From NCBI GenBank assembly GCA_040143965.1, contig JASJQH010000005.1, positions 1-64,000 of the forward strand: 64,000 nucleotides of DNA, read 5' to 3'. The DNA is from Basidiobolus ranarum (lineage: Eukaryota; Basidiobolomycota; Basidiobolomycetes; Basidiobolales). Positions 43,712 to 55,619 of the stretch are shown in pieces; within the stretch, counting starts at the first letter, position 1; the number at the start of each line of letters is the position of its first letter. A program made the translations under genes and the position numbers. Under the pieces are notes generated by a model, which saw nothing but the letters and a program-made list of their open reading frames with translations, did not search any database and had not been told where the DNA came from.

Positions 43712-45373
43712 ATGAGGATGCCAGAACGTACATTAACCGAAAATACCACTACCACATTTTGTTCTACTATAGATCCTGAGCTTGTTCTGTATATGGATGA
43801 GGAAAATTCCGATGAAGATATGATTCTTTATAACTCGTCCTCTAGAGTCGTAACTCGACGTGAGCAAGTCGATGCAGAAAAAAATGATACCACAGTCAAT
43901 GTAACTCAGGAGTCAATGACTGTCAATCTTGAGATGCTCGGTCAATTCCTTCGTAATAGCTATAAAGGAATCAATTCAAGTTTACAAAGAAATTCTAGTC
44001 AGGAGGAGTCTATTAAGGTTTAGTGAAAATTGAATTTGCGCCAAATTCCCAAGTCTCGTTCTGACTAGTTTATAACCAGCTAACGAAAACAAACTGGTGT
44101 AGTTCTCGGTTCACGTTTTTCTCACAAGACACAGGATTATTGAAAGGTCAAACTTTAGAAGACATAGCCACGGAAAAATCCCCATTGACCGACTTATTGG
44201 CTAAGGAGAATTACTGGTTGGATGTCACAGATCCCACAGAATCGGAGTTGAAATGGCTTGGGAAGGTAAATACAATAGAGTGGAGTCATTGCTCTTAGAA
44301 GACACTCTTAGTAACCATGCTTCAATTCAGCTCTTCACGATTCACCCCCTCACTATTGAGGATATTCAAGGACAAGAACTTCGTGAAAAGTGTGAATCCT
44401 TTCGCAATTATTATTTTGTTAGTATTCAAACCATTGAAATTGATGATATGGAAACTCGTTGTTCCAAAATCAAGAACCTTTTCAACATCTACAGCATTGT
44501 CATGGGAACTTCTATACTAACGGTTGGTTTCTTCCCCCTTTCTTACCTCATTCTCTGTACTAACACTCTTTCAGATACATTATAAACAAACCCATCACCC
44601 AGAAACTGTGGTACGACGCTTTAATGAAATGAAAGGACATGTCGAATTCACTCCCGGTATAACTGTGTGATATGTTATTCCTCAATAACTTCAAACTAAA
44701 CCACACTACTTTAGATTGGATAAACTATGCTATCATGGATGCAGTAGTAGATGACTTCATTCTCTTGGGAAAGAAGGTGGAAACTGAGGCGGAAATTATG
44801 GATGAATTAGTATTTGATCATAACGAAGCTGACGAAACCGATTTATTAAAACGGATTGGATCAGCTAGAAAAGTCATTTCAAATTTCTTACGTGTTTTGA
44901 AACCTAAAGCCTATGTAGTACGATCAGTCCAGAAGCGTATAGAAACTTTGAAAGACAAAGCAAATGGACTTGAGATATCTTTGTATTTGGGTGATGTTCA
45001 AGGTAGGGATATGAGAACAGTGATGGACAGTGAATTCATTTCTGACGTTGTTTTTTCAGACCATATTCTGACTGCAATACAAAGCGCTGCTCATTATGAG
45101 AAGATTCTTTCTCGTGCACATGCCAACCACCTGGCGCAAATATCAATCGAAATCACTCAATCAGGTAACAAACTTAACGAAGTAGTAACCAAGCTCAGTG
45201 TCATAGCAACAATAATCGTACCATTGAATCTGATCACTGGTTTATGGGGGATGAATGTAGTTGTGCCAGGAGGAGAAGAGCCAAATCTGATATGGTTTCT
45301 CTCTATAGTTGGGTTTATGGTTGTCTATTTTATCATAACCTGGATGTATTTTCGAAGTCAAAAGATCGTATAG
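43712..45373 (+). CDS. CorA/Alr-type magnesium transporter
   Basis: Exons 43712-44022, 44103-44265, 44331-44522, 44575-44656 and 44715-45373 (468 aa). A homo-oligomeric Mg2+ channel of the Alr1/Mnr2 group. The cytosolic domain has RFTFFSQDTG, YWLDVTDPTESELKWLGKLF, IHPLTIEDIQGQELREKCE and TPDWINYAIMDAVVDDF; the end has two membrane helices with the gating GMN in GLWGMNVVVPGG. The N-terminal extension is shorter than in yeast Alr1. At intron 1 the acceptor after GGTGTAG was preferred because it yields RFTFFSQDTG. Plasma-membrane or vacuolar location cannot be told from sequence. Confidence 0.92.
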
Positions 45374-45776
45374 GGTCAAGCGTAAATAGTAGTAATAATT
45401 CAAAAGACCATGTAAAGTACATAATACCAAAATTCCCGTTCCCAATTCTCCATACCTCAAATTCAAAAAGCCTATCTTTGTACATCAGCAATTCTTCATA
45501 GATAAATTAGCGCTTTTATGCTAACTAGTACACTGCCCAATCCCTCAAATTCTCTAGAGACAGTTTTAGGGTCAACTATCCAAATATAGATAGATGGATA
45601 ACATCTACCTCCTGAATAGTTAATTACGTAGAAAAATGTCGTAGCTCAATTTAGTGCTTTTGTACTTGGTAATACAACGGATAAATAGCCTCACTAACCT
45701 AACAGTTAAATGACTTATAAATAATTTTACTTCCTGTGCTTTGCTACTGAGTTTGTCATTGAACCTCTGCATTGTT
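45374..45776. other. Intergenic region
   Basis: 400 bp spacer between the CorA and PAS genes, AT-rich; no feature. Confidence 0.4.
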
Positions 45777-46688
45777 ATGGAGAAGAATTACATAGTCATC
45801 TTTGACCTGACACCGCAACGAAAAATCCTCTATGTCTCTGACAGTGTGTTCGACATTCTTGGCTACACTCCCGAAGAGCTTGTTGGCAAAAGTGGTTTTT
45901 GTATTATACCAGAGGAAGAGCATTCCGGAACAAACACTTATATTATGTATCAAGAACTTACCGACTCACAAATGACCATTATGTATTGTCACGCCCGACG
46001 AAAAGATAAAGAACTCATCTTGGTAGAATGTTTGGTTAGCTGCTGTTACAACATGATAACTTCAATCATTAAACAAGTTGAACCTGACAACAAAAACTCA
46101 CAAGGTGAGTTCTTAAGAATGGTACCACTCTAGAGAGTACTATTCACTCACGTTTCTTCGCTTTATTATGACGACAGATAAGATTTCTGCTGTAGACGGC
46201 GTAGTATATGTCGATGAGCAGCCAAACTGCTTATACAAGGTAAATATCGAAGTTGTTCTTTTTCCCAACCAGCTCATTATATCTTATTTATTTAGGTTGA
46301 AGGGACGAATACCATAAAATTGCACGAGTCACAGTTACCTTCTACAACCGTTCAATTTGAACCTAGAGTATGCATGGTGCTGAATCGATTCACACGCAAA
46401 CTGACAATTCTATATTGTTCAGCCCCAGCTTCTTTCATATTAGGCTTGAATGCTAACAAATGCACAGGAACATCATTTAGCACCTACATACATCCACAAG
46501 ATTCAGCTAATGTCATCGAAGAATTTGATCTGGTAAAATCTACTTCATGTATTGGACGAGCTAAATTTCGCTTTTTGTCACCAGTATTTGGATCCATTGA
46601 TATATCCATTGTTATATCGGGTTCGTGTGATGGTCTTATTGTTATCTTGCGAAGAAGTGAATCCCGTAGTGTTTTCAATTCATCTTAA
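45777..46688 (+). CDS. Double PAS-domain protein
   Basis: Exons 45777-46104, 46178-46239 and 46296-46688 (260 aa). PAS 1 (residues 5 to about 105) contains KILYVSDSVFDILGYTPEEL and VGKSGFCIIPEEEH; PAS 2 (about 135-250) contains RKLTILYCSAPASFILGLN and FSTYIHPQDSANVIEEFD. There is no GRNCRFLQ flavin-binding motif, so it is not a LOV photoreceptor, and no DNA-binding domain or kinase is attached. It resembles the stand-alone PAS proteins related to white-collar factors found in early-diverging fungi. Ligand and partners unknown; it may pair with another PAS protein. Confidence 0.82.
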
Positions 46689-46850
46689 TTGCCTTAGCTC
46701 GTGATGTACATAGACATTTGTATCTACTATTAATATATTCCCATTATATACATACACGAAGGGCTAATTTTATACTCAAGCTTTTAATGGATATAGAAGT
46801 TTAAAAAAGAGGAAACTTTAGGAATGTCTGAGCTACATTCTATCAATACA

Positions 46851-47680
46851 TTAAACAAACTTGGGTACGAAATCGAACTGTGTACGGTTTTCTCCTTGAT
46901 AATTCAACATGAATCCAACGTGTGGAATTACATTCCAGTGAACACTGATGTTACCAACTTGTCCTTTCCTGTATTGAAGTGAAGTAAAGTGAGTGGAAAT
47001 CTTAAAGTTAATAAAATTCCCAAAACTTACTCAAAACGTGGGTTAACATCAATAAAGGCATATTTGTTTTTATATCCACGAAGTTGGAATTTGGCATCTT
47101 CAGGTGAACGGATGATTCTATCCCATAGAACGATTTGATTTACTCCCTATATGGATAAAGAACTGGTTAAGAAAAACAGATGAGGGGAAATTCCACTTGA
47201 ATGATTTGTTACATGTTTGGAGCTTTCGTATTCAGCTACCACATATACAAAGAGTTGCTTAGTGTTCCAGCGAAACAAAGAGCTAAGATCTGAGATAAAA
47301 GGGTTACAAAATACTCAACAGTACAGAAGGTGAATTGCGCAGTAAATACCAGCTTCCAAATCGAATTTTACAAAGGCGTATTCCGCAGAAGGGTTGTAGT
47401 AGTAATCGGAATAACGATCACCATACCGTCCATGTAGTCTATACGCAATCCCAGGGGAGTACGTAAGTAAATGATCAAGTGAGGAGTGTCGCTAATTCAA
47501 GACATATCTTGACTTTGAAACTAATAAGAGTACTTACAATTTCGTGTTCCGGAGTGACACTTGAGCAGTTGGTGACGTAGCTTGAAAAGGAGTGAAGACG
47601 GCTACTGCACCTAATAGCACAAAAAATACGCTTAAAGTAAATGCACCTACTGCACTCAAGCGTTGAACGATATTGTACAT
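46851..47680 (-). CDS. SPC3: Signal peptidase complex subunit 3 (SPC22/23)
   Basis: Exons 47680-47538, 47438-47350, 47289-47213, 47146-47031 and 46968-46851 (180 aa, the family length). An ER membrane protein with one N-terminal membrane anchor (residues 10-32) and a luminal domain that supports signal peptide cleavage. Diagnostic blocks: [39 protein letters not shown] (split over exons), [27 protein letters not shown] and [13 protein letters not shown], and [15 protein letters not shown]. The first intron is 99 nt; the acceptor GCGTATAG was chosen over a nearer one because only it restores frame and homology. Confidence 0.93.
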
Positions 47681-50016
47681 ATTTGACAGTCTGTACTAAT
47701 ATTAATGGGAAGGTATCAAGTAGAACTCAAAGACTTGAGGAGTATTTTGAAGATTAAAATATTCAAAGTCTTGTCAGAAGAAAAGGCAATCCAGGGTTAA
47801 AATGCGGCATTAACTATTGGAATCAAATTCAATAGCAGTGAATTGCCCTACCAACGACGTCCACGATAATGTTGAATTAGTGATGCAAGCAAGTTCAATC
47901 AGTCAAACCTGGATTCCAAGTAGTAAATAATTTAATCACTATGCATAACTTTCCGAATGGTTGATTTCTATTTCGTAGTTAAGTAATCCACAAGCAGTTA
48001 ATTTTACACTACGTATAAACATATAGGGAACTGGATTCTACATGTGAAAATCACCTCAAGTTAGTGCGTTATAATAATGCCAGAGATAGTCTGTGGTGAC
48101 AGTAATTTAGATGTGGTAATCTCTTGGGTCCTTATTCAAGGAACTATAAGCATATTTGATCAAACTGTCTCAAAGAGTAAACTTATTTGGATAGCTGTCA
48201 TCCACTGCAAGAAACTGGGGACTTTAGATGGACAAATACAAAACTAACAGAAAGTTTGTCAAATCACTAGAATTTAGCAGGTATTAGTATATCTATGTAT
48301 TTTCGGAATTCTACTTTACGACAACTTCCTTTTTTAGTTCAGAATGTTATGGACAATGTTTGGGTTATGTCGTCATGTCACTTCTTGATTAAGCATAAAC
48401 ACGAACATGAGCAATGATTGCATAGATTATGCAAAGATGGTCGAATTATACGAGAACAGGGATATGTACTCTAACCCTTAAACCCTAACCATCGAACCCT
48501 AACTATGACTCAATGTTGATGCTGTTGTTGCTTGTTACCAACCAGTTTTCTCAGAGAATTTCATTAATTAAGACCACTGAGCACGTTTTGGGTTTGGTAT
48601 AAATTGACTGATAAACGTAAGAGTGATCGAGACTGGAAATTAGAGTCAACAGCAATGCAAGTGCGCCACTTGAATCTTTCTAAGAACTTAGTCTACACAA
48701 GTATCAGTTGATTGGTAGCACTTAGGGTTAGGGTCATAGATATATATGCAATGATGGATTTACAGAATTCATCTGAATGAGGTCGGACTTAGGTAGCGAA
48801 TGATCAATAAAATATTATGTAATAAGGATAGACAGCCGGTGATCTGATCGTACTTGATCCAACTAGCTGTCACCGTTATGACCCGATTGGTATAATAATA
48901 ACATTTAGGGTATAATAATGATCAACATGGCCACATTCTAGATGAAGTTAAAGGAAGAACTATGATTGACATCACTGCGCTTGAAAGCATTGATGTTATT
49001 AAATGAGATTAGTGTGATTGAGTGGGAAAATTAGGAGTAGAAGCTATCAGTTGTGAGGTAGATGGATTGAATCAAGTAGATGTAGTTGTATGTAGCCAAG
49101 CCCCAGTCAATATAAATATGGAATGGATAAAAGTTATGTTGCAAGTATGAAGAAGTGGGGTAAGTAGCAGCATCTCACAGGTACAGCAATTAAGTTAGAA
49201 TTTAAGTTATTGCCAAGCCCTCAGAGGGATTTAGAGTGGGGAATGATAGTTCGGTCACAAACAGAAGAAATGAAATTAATTGATTAATAACAATCGAGTG
49301 TGATCTAGTATCAGGATTAAAGTATCTATATATTACGATATCGTGTATCAATAAAAGTAATTGAAGAAAAACCGGAATGCAGAAGAATTATGTTTTCTTA
49401 TGGTTGACGGACGAGTAGGAATAAAGGGACATCGAGGCTTATAAACCCAGGTATCATCCCCACTTCCCTATTGTTTGTTTCCAGTGGCTTTGTGAAATCA
49501 ACTGCTACCCAGAATTTCCGTTCAATTCCGCATGCAGTATTGCGGGAGAGCATTCGTAGTCATTAGGCATACCGCAATTTGTACTGATAGAAATGGACTC
49601 TGGCTAGCTATCTGGCCAAACGATACATGACTTGTCCGCGTGACGAGAGAGAAGGCGTGAAATATCAGAGTAGAGAGCAGCATAGTCTTCTGCTACAGAT
49701 TAATTCAGTTGGCCTAATGACATCTAGAATAAGAAAGATTAATTAAGATAGAGGCTTACCAAATTTGGTAGAGATGAAAATGCAAACACAAACGCTCTGG
49801 ATTTCCATTTTTCGTAGCCCCATTTTTACACGATCGTTATGTTCATCTGATCCGCCCAATGGAATCGCCCAATGGAATACGAATACATTCATGCGGTCAC
49901 TAGTCAGAGTAAGACAGCGACTCAACCATGAGACTGCTATAAGTAGCAGCGATCTGTCTGTCTAACAAGCATTCTAGTCTTCGTATACAAACGATACCTT
50001 TGAAAATATCTTTACT
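47681..50016. other. Gene-poor intergenic stretch, 2.3 kb
   Basis: The longest region without a gene in the window. It has telomere-like motifs at 48470-48503 and 48722-48733 (described as a repeat). Overlapping frames at 49743-49965 on both strands have no family resemblance. AT-rich; I found no transposon open frame, terminal repeats or tRNA. Confidence 0.45.
48470..48733. repeat. Interspersed telomere-like CCCTAA/TTAGGG motifs
   Basis: Four CTAACCC/ACCCTAA-type motifs occur within 48470-48503, and two tandem TTAGGG units in the opposite orientation at 48722-48733. The motifs are separated by non-repeat sequence, so this is not a telomere array. They may be binding sites for Myb/telobox proteins or remnants of old telomere insertion. 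Confidence 0.6.
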
Positions 50017-50878
50017 ATGTTTCATACTAAAAACAACTCTACCCCAATCAACCGACAAGCTGCTGTAGAGGGATTAATAGGTAAAGCCTTGCCACGTTGC
50101 CTCTGTTTGTATTGTTAACACATCCTAATTATTTTGCTTTGTAGATGCTGCGTCTGTCATTATGGACTCCATATGGCCTCAATTCAACCCACAACTGGAT
50201 TTAGAGGTTCTCCCCCTTAAAGGTTTCATCAGAGAAACCATTCGTCGCTCCAAAAGTACTTTTTCTGTGCTCCAAGTTGCGCTGATTTATCTTGTTCGAA
50301 TCAAAGGCCCTCTTGCCAAATATGTCAGCCCTAAAGCTACGCCTGACTTTACCAAATGTAGCCGTAGGATGTTTATTGCTTCGTTGATTCTTGCGTCAAA
50401 GTTCCTTCAGGATAAAAATTACATGAATCGTGCATGGGCCAAGATAATGGGAGTCAAAGTTACCGAAATCAATCATATCGAACAGATCTTTTTACAATTG
50501 ATTGACTATCAGCTTTTCGTACCTGTCTCGACGTTCACTCAGTGGTCTACATTATTACTGAGCTTTGCTAGCAAGCCTCGTAATTCGAATCCTCTATCAA
50601 CCATCTCCTATTCAAACATCCTACAGCAAGAGTCATCCCACAAGGCCACTCACCATATAACTCGTTCAAACAGATACTGCCCATACCCATCACCATCAAA
50701 TACTCCCAATCCCAATACTCAACGTCGTTTCTCAGTGGATGAAATCTGCACTCCCCAGGAATCGCCCATCACCTCAACTCACTCACCCTCAATTGTTGGT
50801 AACAAATCAATCAGCCAGTTATCTATTGCTTATATTGTGAATCCAACTGAAGAAACCTCAATCAATACCATATTCTAA
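50017..50878 (+). CDS. PHO85-type (PCL/Pas1-like) cyclin
   Basis: Exons 50017-50080 and 50145-50878 (265 aa). The cyclin box (about residues 45-150) has FIRETIRRSKSTFSVLQVAL, CSRRMFIASLILASKFLQD and the helix NRAWAKIMGVKVTEINHIEQ then LQLIDYQLFV, which is the pattern of Pcl cyclins that partner Pho85/Cdk5-type kinases. The C-terminal 110 residues are Ser/Pro/Asn-rich and probably disordered, with several SP sites (TPQESP, STHSPS). Role in G1/S, polarity or phosphate signalling cannot be separated from sequence alone. Confidence 0.87.
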
Positions 50879-51554
50879 GCACTACCTCAATCCAAACCAT
50901 GTTCACATATATTGTTCATCATCATAGAAGCATGTAAAAACCATTCAAAATTGTATATAAATGTATAGTTATTTCTTCATCCAGATGTGACAATGGCTGT
51001 GTTGCGTTATCAAGTGATGATTGCGGTCTTTCTACGGTGTGACGCAGAGCGAAGCGAAACTTTAGTATTACCGCCAGTTAAGCCTTGGTTACTATATTCG
51101 ATGTCAAGGTTTTTGGTTCGTGATCGTAGTAATAAGTATACGTATAATTTGTATAACCTGAGATTGTAGCAATCAATAAGTATAGCTTGATATTGTATGT
51201 GAACCAGACCCAAACCATTATTACCAAAAATATTGGTACTAAACACTCTATTGGTACTAAAATACTCATATGCCTAACACTCAATGATCATGAGGTTCGA
51301 CAATCTACATTTCTGGCTTTATTTACTAAGCTATTTCAGAAGATGTTACTGCTGATTTCACGCCAAGTACCAACCTCATATCCTTACTCTCACATTCCTA
51401 ATGCAAGAAAACAATTATAACCAATAATTCGTAAATTCGTAATAATCTCCAGTATATTACGAGACAGCATTTCAGGGGTAATCTAGAATTGAAATCAAAT
51501 CTTGATAGTGTATTAATTGACTTGCTGACAAAATATTCTGGTTTTACACGAATA
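50879..51554. other. Intergenic region
   Basis: AT-rich spacer; frames at 50987-51420 on both strands are not protein-like. No other feature. Confidence 0.4.
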
Positions 51555-53306
51555 ATGGGTAAACTCAGTAGTTTGGTAACGGTACTCGCAGTAGCAGCAT
51601 TTCTACTTTACATCGGTAATGCTGTGACCCAAGTGTTCTATCTATTTAATCCTACATTCCAAATCCCTTATTTCTCCACTCCAATCGTAGCTGAGAACTA
51701 TCATAAACAATACTGGCCCGTGGATAAAACTTTTGATGTGTCAGTATATACTTCAACCAAACCAAAATTCACTGCTTTTAAAAGCGTGAAACCTATATGG
51801 ACACTTCATGGCTTGAGTTATGAAGATTCCGAACGAGTTACTGAAATCGAAGTGAAATTACCTAGATCAACTCAAAATAATGGAACTCTTTACGGACACA
51901 TTTTCGTATACGATTCCAATGCCTCACCAGATGACACTGCACCCAACTTCGATTCTTTACGCTTATCACAGACTGTCTCGTTGACGAAATATTCTCCAAA
52001 ACTATTAAACGATACTAGAAATTTATTGTCAGGGACTCAGGAAGCGAACCCTGTTTCAGAGACCACAGAAGGTCCCATCATAACGCACTGGAAGCCTTCT
52101 TTATTTGTAGAGCTAGTAATTGATCGCACAGAATATCCTTTTAACCATATTCCTGCGGATATACACCAGCATATGCTGTTCATACAAACCAAAGAATACC
52201 CTTATCTTCCTATCCTTTCCGTTAACGAATTTGGCCACCGTAGAGAACAGTTATTACCTGTTGAAGCTAAAGAGCAAGGAGTGCTTCGTATGCCATTAAA
52301 ACTTCACTTTAAAAGAGTTAACTTGGGAATGTTCCGTTTACATCGTATGCTTGGAAACACTCTTGATTTATTGTCATCTCCTCAAGCACAAATCCAAATT
52401 TCCGATAAAGAGGTTGATAATCTTCGTCAGATGTTCTTTGAAGTGAATCCAACACTTTTAGCGGTGACTCTATTGGCTTCCATGCTACATCTTCTATTTG
52501 ATTTTTTGGCTTTCAAATCAGATATATCTCATTGGCGCTCTAAACAAACAATGGAGGGAGTTTCGCGTAGTTCTATAGCTATGAGTGCAATCACTCAAAT
52601 CATGATTGTATTTTATCTGTGGGATAAGAAGAAAGATACCAGTATTTTGATATTAGGTGGAGCTGTGGTGTCTACCTTGGGTATGTATCATAGTTTACTT
52701 TGCTTTTGAAGGCATCTAATTTAACCATTTGTTTGTTTAGTTGAATTATGGAAAGTTGTCAAGGTCTACAAGCTCAATTTCTCTTGGAAGGGAATTCGAT
52801 CTGAAAAAGGGAAGATTCTCACGAAAGATGAGGAAATCAGCAGGGATATTGATAAGACGGTTATCTACTATATCACCATCTTATGCATACCCATTTCCAT
52901 TAGCTATGCTGGATATTCACTTGTATTCTGGGAACACAAGAGCTTCTATTCATGGTCTTTGGATGCCTTAATGGCTGCTGTCTACTTGTTGGGCTTGTAA
53001 GTTGACGTATTATACAATGTGTAGTATCGATGCGGTAGTAACATTTTCTCTAGCATCAACATGACTCCACAGATCTTCTTGAATTACCGTCTGAAATCCG
53101 TAGAGGCACTTCCGATTAATGCATTCTTATTCAAGGCAATCAACACCTTCGTAGATGACTTGTTTGCCCTAGTTATCCCTATGCCTACCTTAACTCGCTT
53201 GAGTGCGTTTAGAGATGACCTGGTATTCTTCGTATTAATGTATCAATGGTGGATTTATCCCAAGCGTAAGATCTCCGACGAAGAGGAAAAGAAAAAAGTC
53301 GAATAG
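51555..53306 (+). CDS. CLPTM1L-like multi-pass membrane protein
   Basis: Exons 51555-52680, 52741-52996 and 53054-53306 (544 aa). The CLPTM1 family includes ER lipid scramblases; CLPTM1L flips glucosaminyl-PI for GPI anchors. A short N-terminal anchor (residues 5-30) precedes a luminal domain with YFSTPIVAENYHKQYWPVD and LYGHIFVYDS. The membrane region has FFEVNPTLLAVTLLASMLHLLFDFLAFKSDISHW, VELWKVVKVYK, and MTPQIFLNYRLKSVEALP with FVDDLFALVIPMPTLTRLSAFRDD, all family hallmarks. The short N-terminus favours CLPTM1L over CLPTM1. The C-terminus is Lys/Glu-rich. Confidence 0.92.
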
Positions 53307-53420
53307 CTTGAGAAATTGGATTTAATTGTAGTCGGGGAAGTAATTGAAAGTATTCTAGTCATGAAGTGTTTGCTCAATAAATCTATACATATTTTCACTC
53401 ATAAAGCCAGATGCGACCAT

Positions 53421-54500
53421 TTATCTAAGCTTGGGATATATTCGTTGATACGTTTGGGGAAGTGAACCTAACGGAAAGGAAGTAGAGTGCATCCAATCGT
53501 AGCATTCTTTGCTAAGCCCAACTTCATCAATCAATCCTATTAAAAACTCATTCGGCTCTGGGATATTTGCCAGCATAATTTGTATTGAATCGTCATTCCA
53601 AGGGCCAATCTTTCTATGCATTAATATTCTAAATGCCAATCTCGTGGGCTCAGTCAAGGCGCGCTCTGGCCACTGTTGGTGGATCAAGTTCAGCATAGTT
53701 GATATTCCACCGTTCGTACCGTAATGAACCAGTAGATTTTGTATGGCTGCATCGCTCAGCGTTCTACACAGTCCTCGTTCCTGCAAGAAGTATAGCTTAT
53801 CGGTCACTCTACGGGTAGGGTCCCCATCAGGATTGATTTTCAATAAATAAGTTAGAATGTCTTGATCAGCTTCTTGAACGTATACATTGTGCAGTAGCAT
53901 AGATAAACCGATCTTTGTTGGTGGAAACAACAGAGTCAGCAAGTAGTAACCAACATACATACTGGTCGCTGTTTCATCGCGAGAGGTATCTTGATAGTAG
54001 AGCTTCAAACTGTGGATTGTAGGTAATATACCATAATTGGTCACCAGATCCTTGACTCGACTGGCTCCTTCAAATTGACACGAGATCAACTGACTGAACT
54101 CCTGACCATAAATGCAATCAGAATGAAAGCGATTTGGAGGAAAACGCTTCAGTCCATCCTCCAGTATACCCCCAATATCGCTCGCCAAAATAGAGCTTGG
54201 AAGCTCTGGAAGCTTGGTAAGAAGAAGGACTATCTCGTGAACGTACACTTGAAAGAACCAAACATCAGGAATGATGCCACGTTCTAATAAACCATGATAA
54301 ATATTTAAGGTCAAGGTCTGAGGATAGCGATATGCTACCTTCCATAAGCCTTCCTTTCCTGCCAAATTGTAAAAGGCGCCAACAATTACGCTGGGACTGG
54401 TTCCTAGTTTCATAAATCGTTTGTTTACACATGTATACAGTGGCGGGTATTCTAAGTATTCGAAAATGTGTATCAATATATCGTCTGGTAAACAATCCAT
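53421..54500 (-). CDS. F-box-like protein, 359 aa
   Basis: Single exon. The N-terminus MDCLPDDILIHIFEYLEYPPL is an F-box, so the product probably binds Skp1 in an SCF ubiquitin ligase. The rest is helical with repeated aromatic/Leu patterns but no WD40 or leucine-rich repeats; the substrate-binding part is not recognised. Its stop is about 115 bp from the CLPTM1L stop in convergent orientation. Lineage-specific expansions of such F-box proteins are common in fungi. Sure of the F-box, unsure of any wider role. Confidence 0.75.
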   Translation of the reverse strand: MDCLPDDILIHIFEYLEYPPLYTCVNKRFMKLGTSPSVIVGAFYNLAGKEGLWKVAYRYPQTLTLNIYHGLLERGIIPDVWFFQVYVHEIVLLLTKLPELPSSILASDIGGILEDGLKRFPPNRFHSDCIYGQEFSQLISCQFEGASRVKDLVTNYGILPTIHSLKLYYQDTSRDETATSMYVGYYLLTLLFPPTKIGLSMLLHNVYVQEADQDILTYLLKINPDGDPTRRVTDKLYFLQERGLCRTLSDAAIQNLLVHYGTNGGISTMLNLIHQQWPERALTEPTRLAFRILMHRKIGPWNDDSIQIMLANIPEPNEFLIGLIDEVGLSKECYDWMHSTSFPLGSLPQTYQRIYPKLR

Positions 54501-55619
54501 CGTTCAAGTGCAGTTGGGTGTAATTAAGAATGAGCTCTAGTTAATTAGAAAAGAGACAATGCTTTGAGGTGCAACCATTGATTCTTATAAATGTGATTCA
54601 ACGATCGAGTCCAATATCCATGCAATCAATTCAACCCCATTTCTAGAGCATCCGACTCTCTTTAAGCCAAGAATGCCAGTACACTCCAGAACGGTATGCA
54701 TCGAGGCAGGGCACTTATTTAATACACCAATGTACAGATCCTTGGTTGAAGAAACACCACCTCCATCGCTCAAGTCTACCCCACTAATACATTGTCAGTG
54801 GTTTAGGGCTTTAGAGGATCGGTAAGATGATGATGCAGGAATCGCCAATAATCAGCCCATTGAAGACGTATATGGAGATATGTAAACGTACTAATCAACC
54901 ATGCAGAAGATGAAAGCAGCTAAGGAGGCCACTAGATATGAACAAGTCACACAAGAATAACCAGTTAATTTTACTCAAACAAGGAGATTAAAGACAGAAG
55001 CGGAAGGTGATGGCGATGGCGTAATACTCGAGGGATTATCTAATTCTTACTTTTCATCTATGGGAACTAATGGCTCAAGGATCTACTTTTGCTACAACAT
55101 GAATATCCAGCAAACAGAGATCTACCGCTTTGTATGAATTCTGGCGAATTGGTAACCCTTATCATCTCCTCAAATCCCCTCTCAATTGCAGTTCGATTGT
55201 GGACGTCACTGTCCTTAATGTGCAAATATATCACAAGTACATATACCCCACTCTAACCCTCATGATTAATCCAGGATTCAACTGTAGTTACCCTAACCCT
55301 CATGATTAATCCAGGATTCGACTGTAATTACCCTAACCCTACACTGTAATTAGTGTAGTAGTGATCCATCCATCCATTTACAAGCATTCAGGCATAAATA
55401 CTAGTTTATGCCCTGATTCCTAACTTTACCCAAATAAATACCGATAAAAAAAATCGTACTATATGAGAAAATTCATTAGATACGTCAAAAATCAATGATT
55501 TTTGAAATCTAAAAAAAAAAATCCACCCAAGGAAATACGGAGAAGTGATATATCTAAAGAAAACATAGGTTTTACACAGTTGCTAGCGCCTAGAGTTACT
55601 GTTCTCAACCCAAATTAAA
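54501..55619. other. Intergenic with an orphan open frame and a tandem repeat
   Basis: A minus-strand frame at 54773-54585 encodes protein-like sequence (LNKCPASMHTVLECTGILG) but has no ATG; it follows a GTATTAG acceptor-like site and may be an exon of an unresolved or decayed gene. The 40-bp tandem repeat at 55251-55341 is listed separately. The last 150 bp are A-rich and form the GLN4 promoter. Confidence 0.4.
55251..55341. repeat. 40-bp tandem repeat with telomere-like CCCTAACCCT core
   Basis: Two copies (55251-55290 and 55291-55330) differ at 3 of 40 positions, and a third starts at 55331 with CCCTAACCCT and stops. Each copy carries the telomere-like decamer followed by CATGATTAATCCAGGATTC. 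An inverted repeat TACACT/AGTGTA follows at about 55340-55357. The array lies about 280 bp before the GLN4 start. Confidence 0.85.

Noticed and set aside
49743-49965. Opposing frames of 60 and 66 codons
   Set aside because: Mutual shadows in a gene-poor region; no family resemblance.
51010-51420. Overlapping frames between the cyclin and CLPTM1L genes
   Set aside because: AT-rich spacer with no conserved motif.
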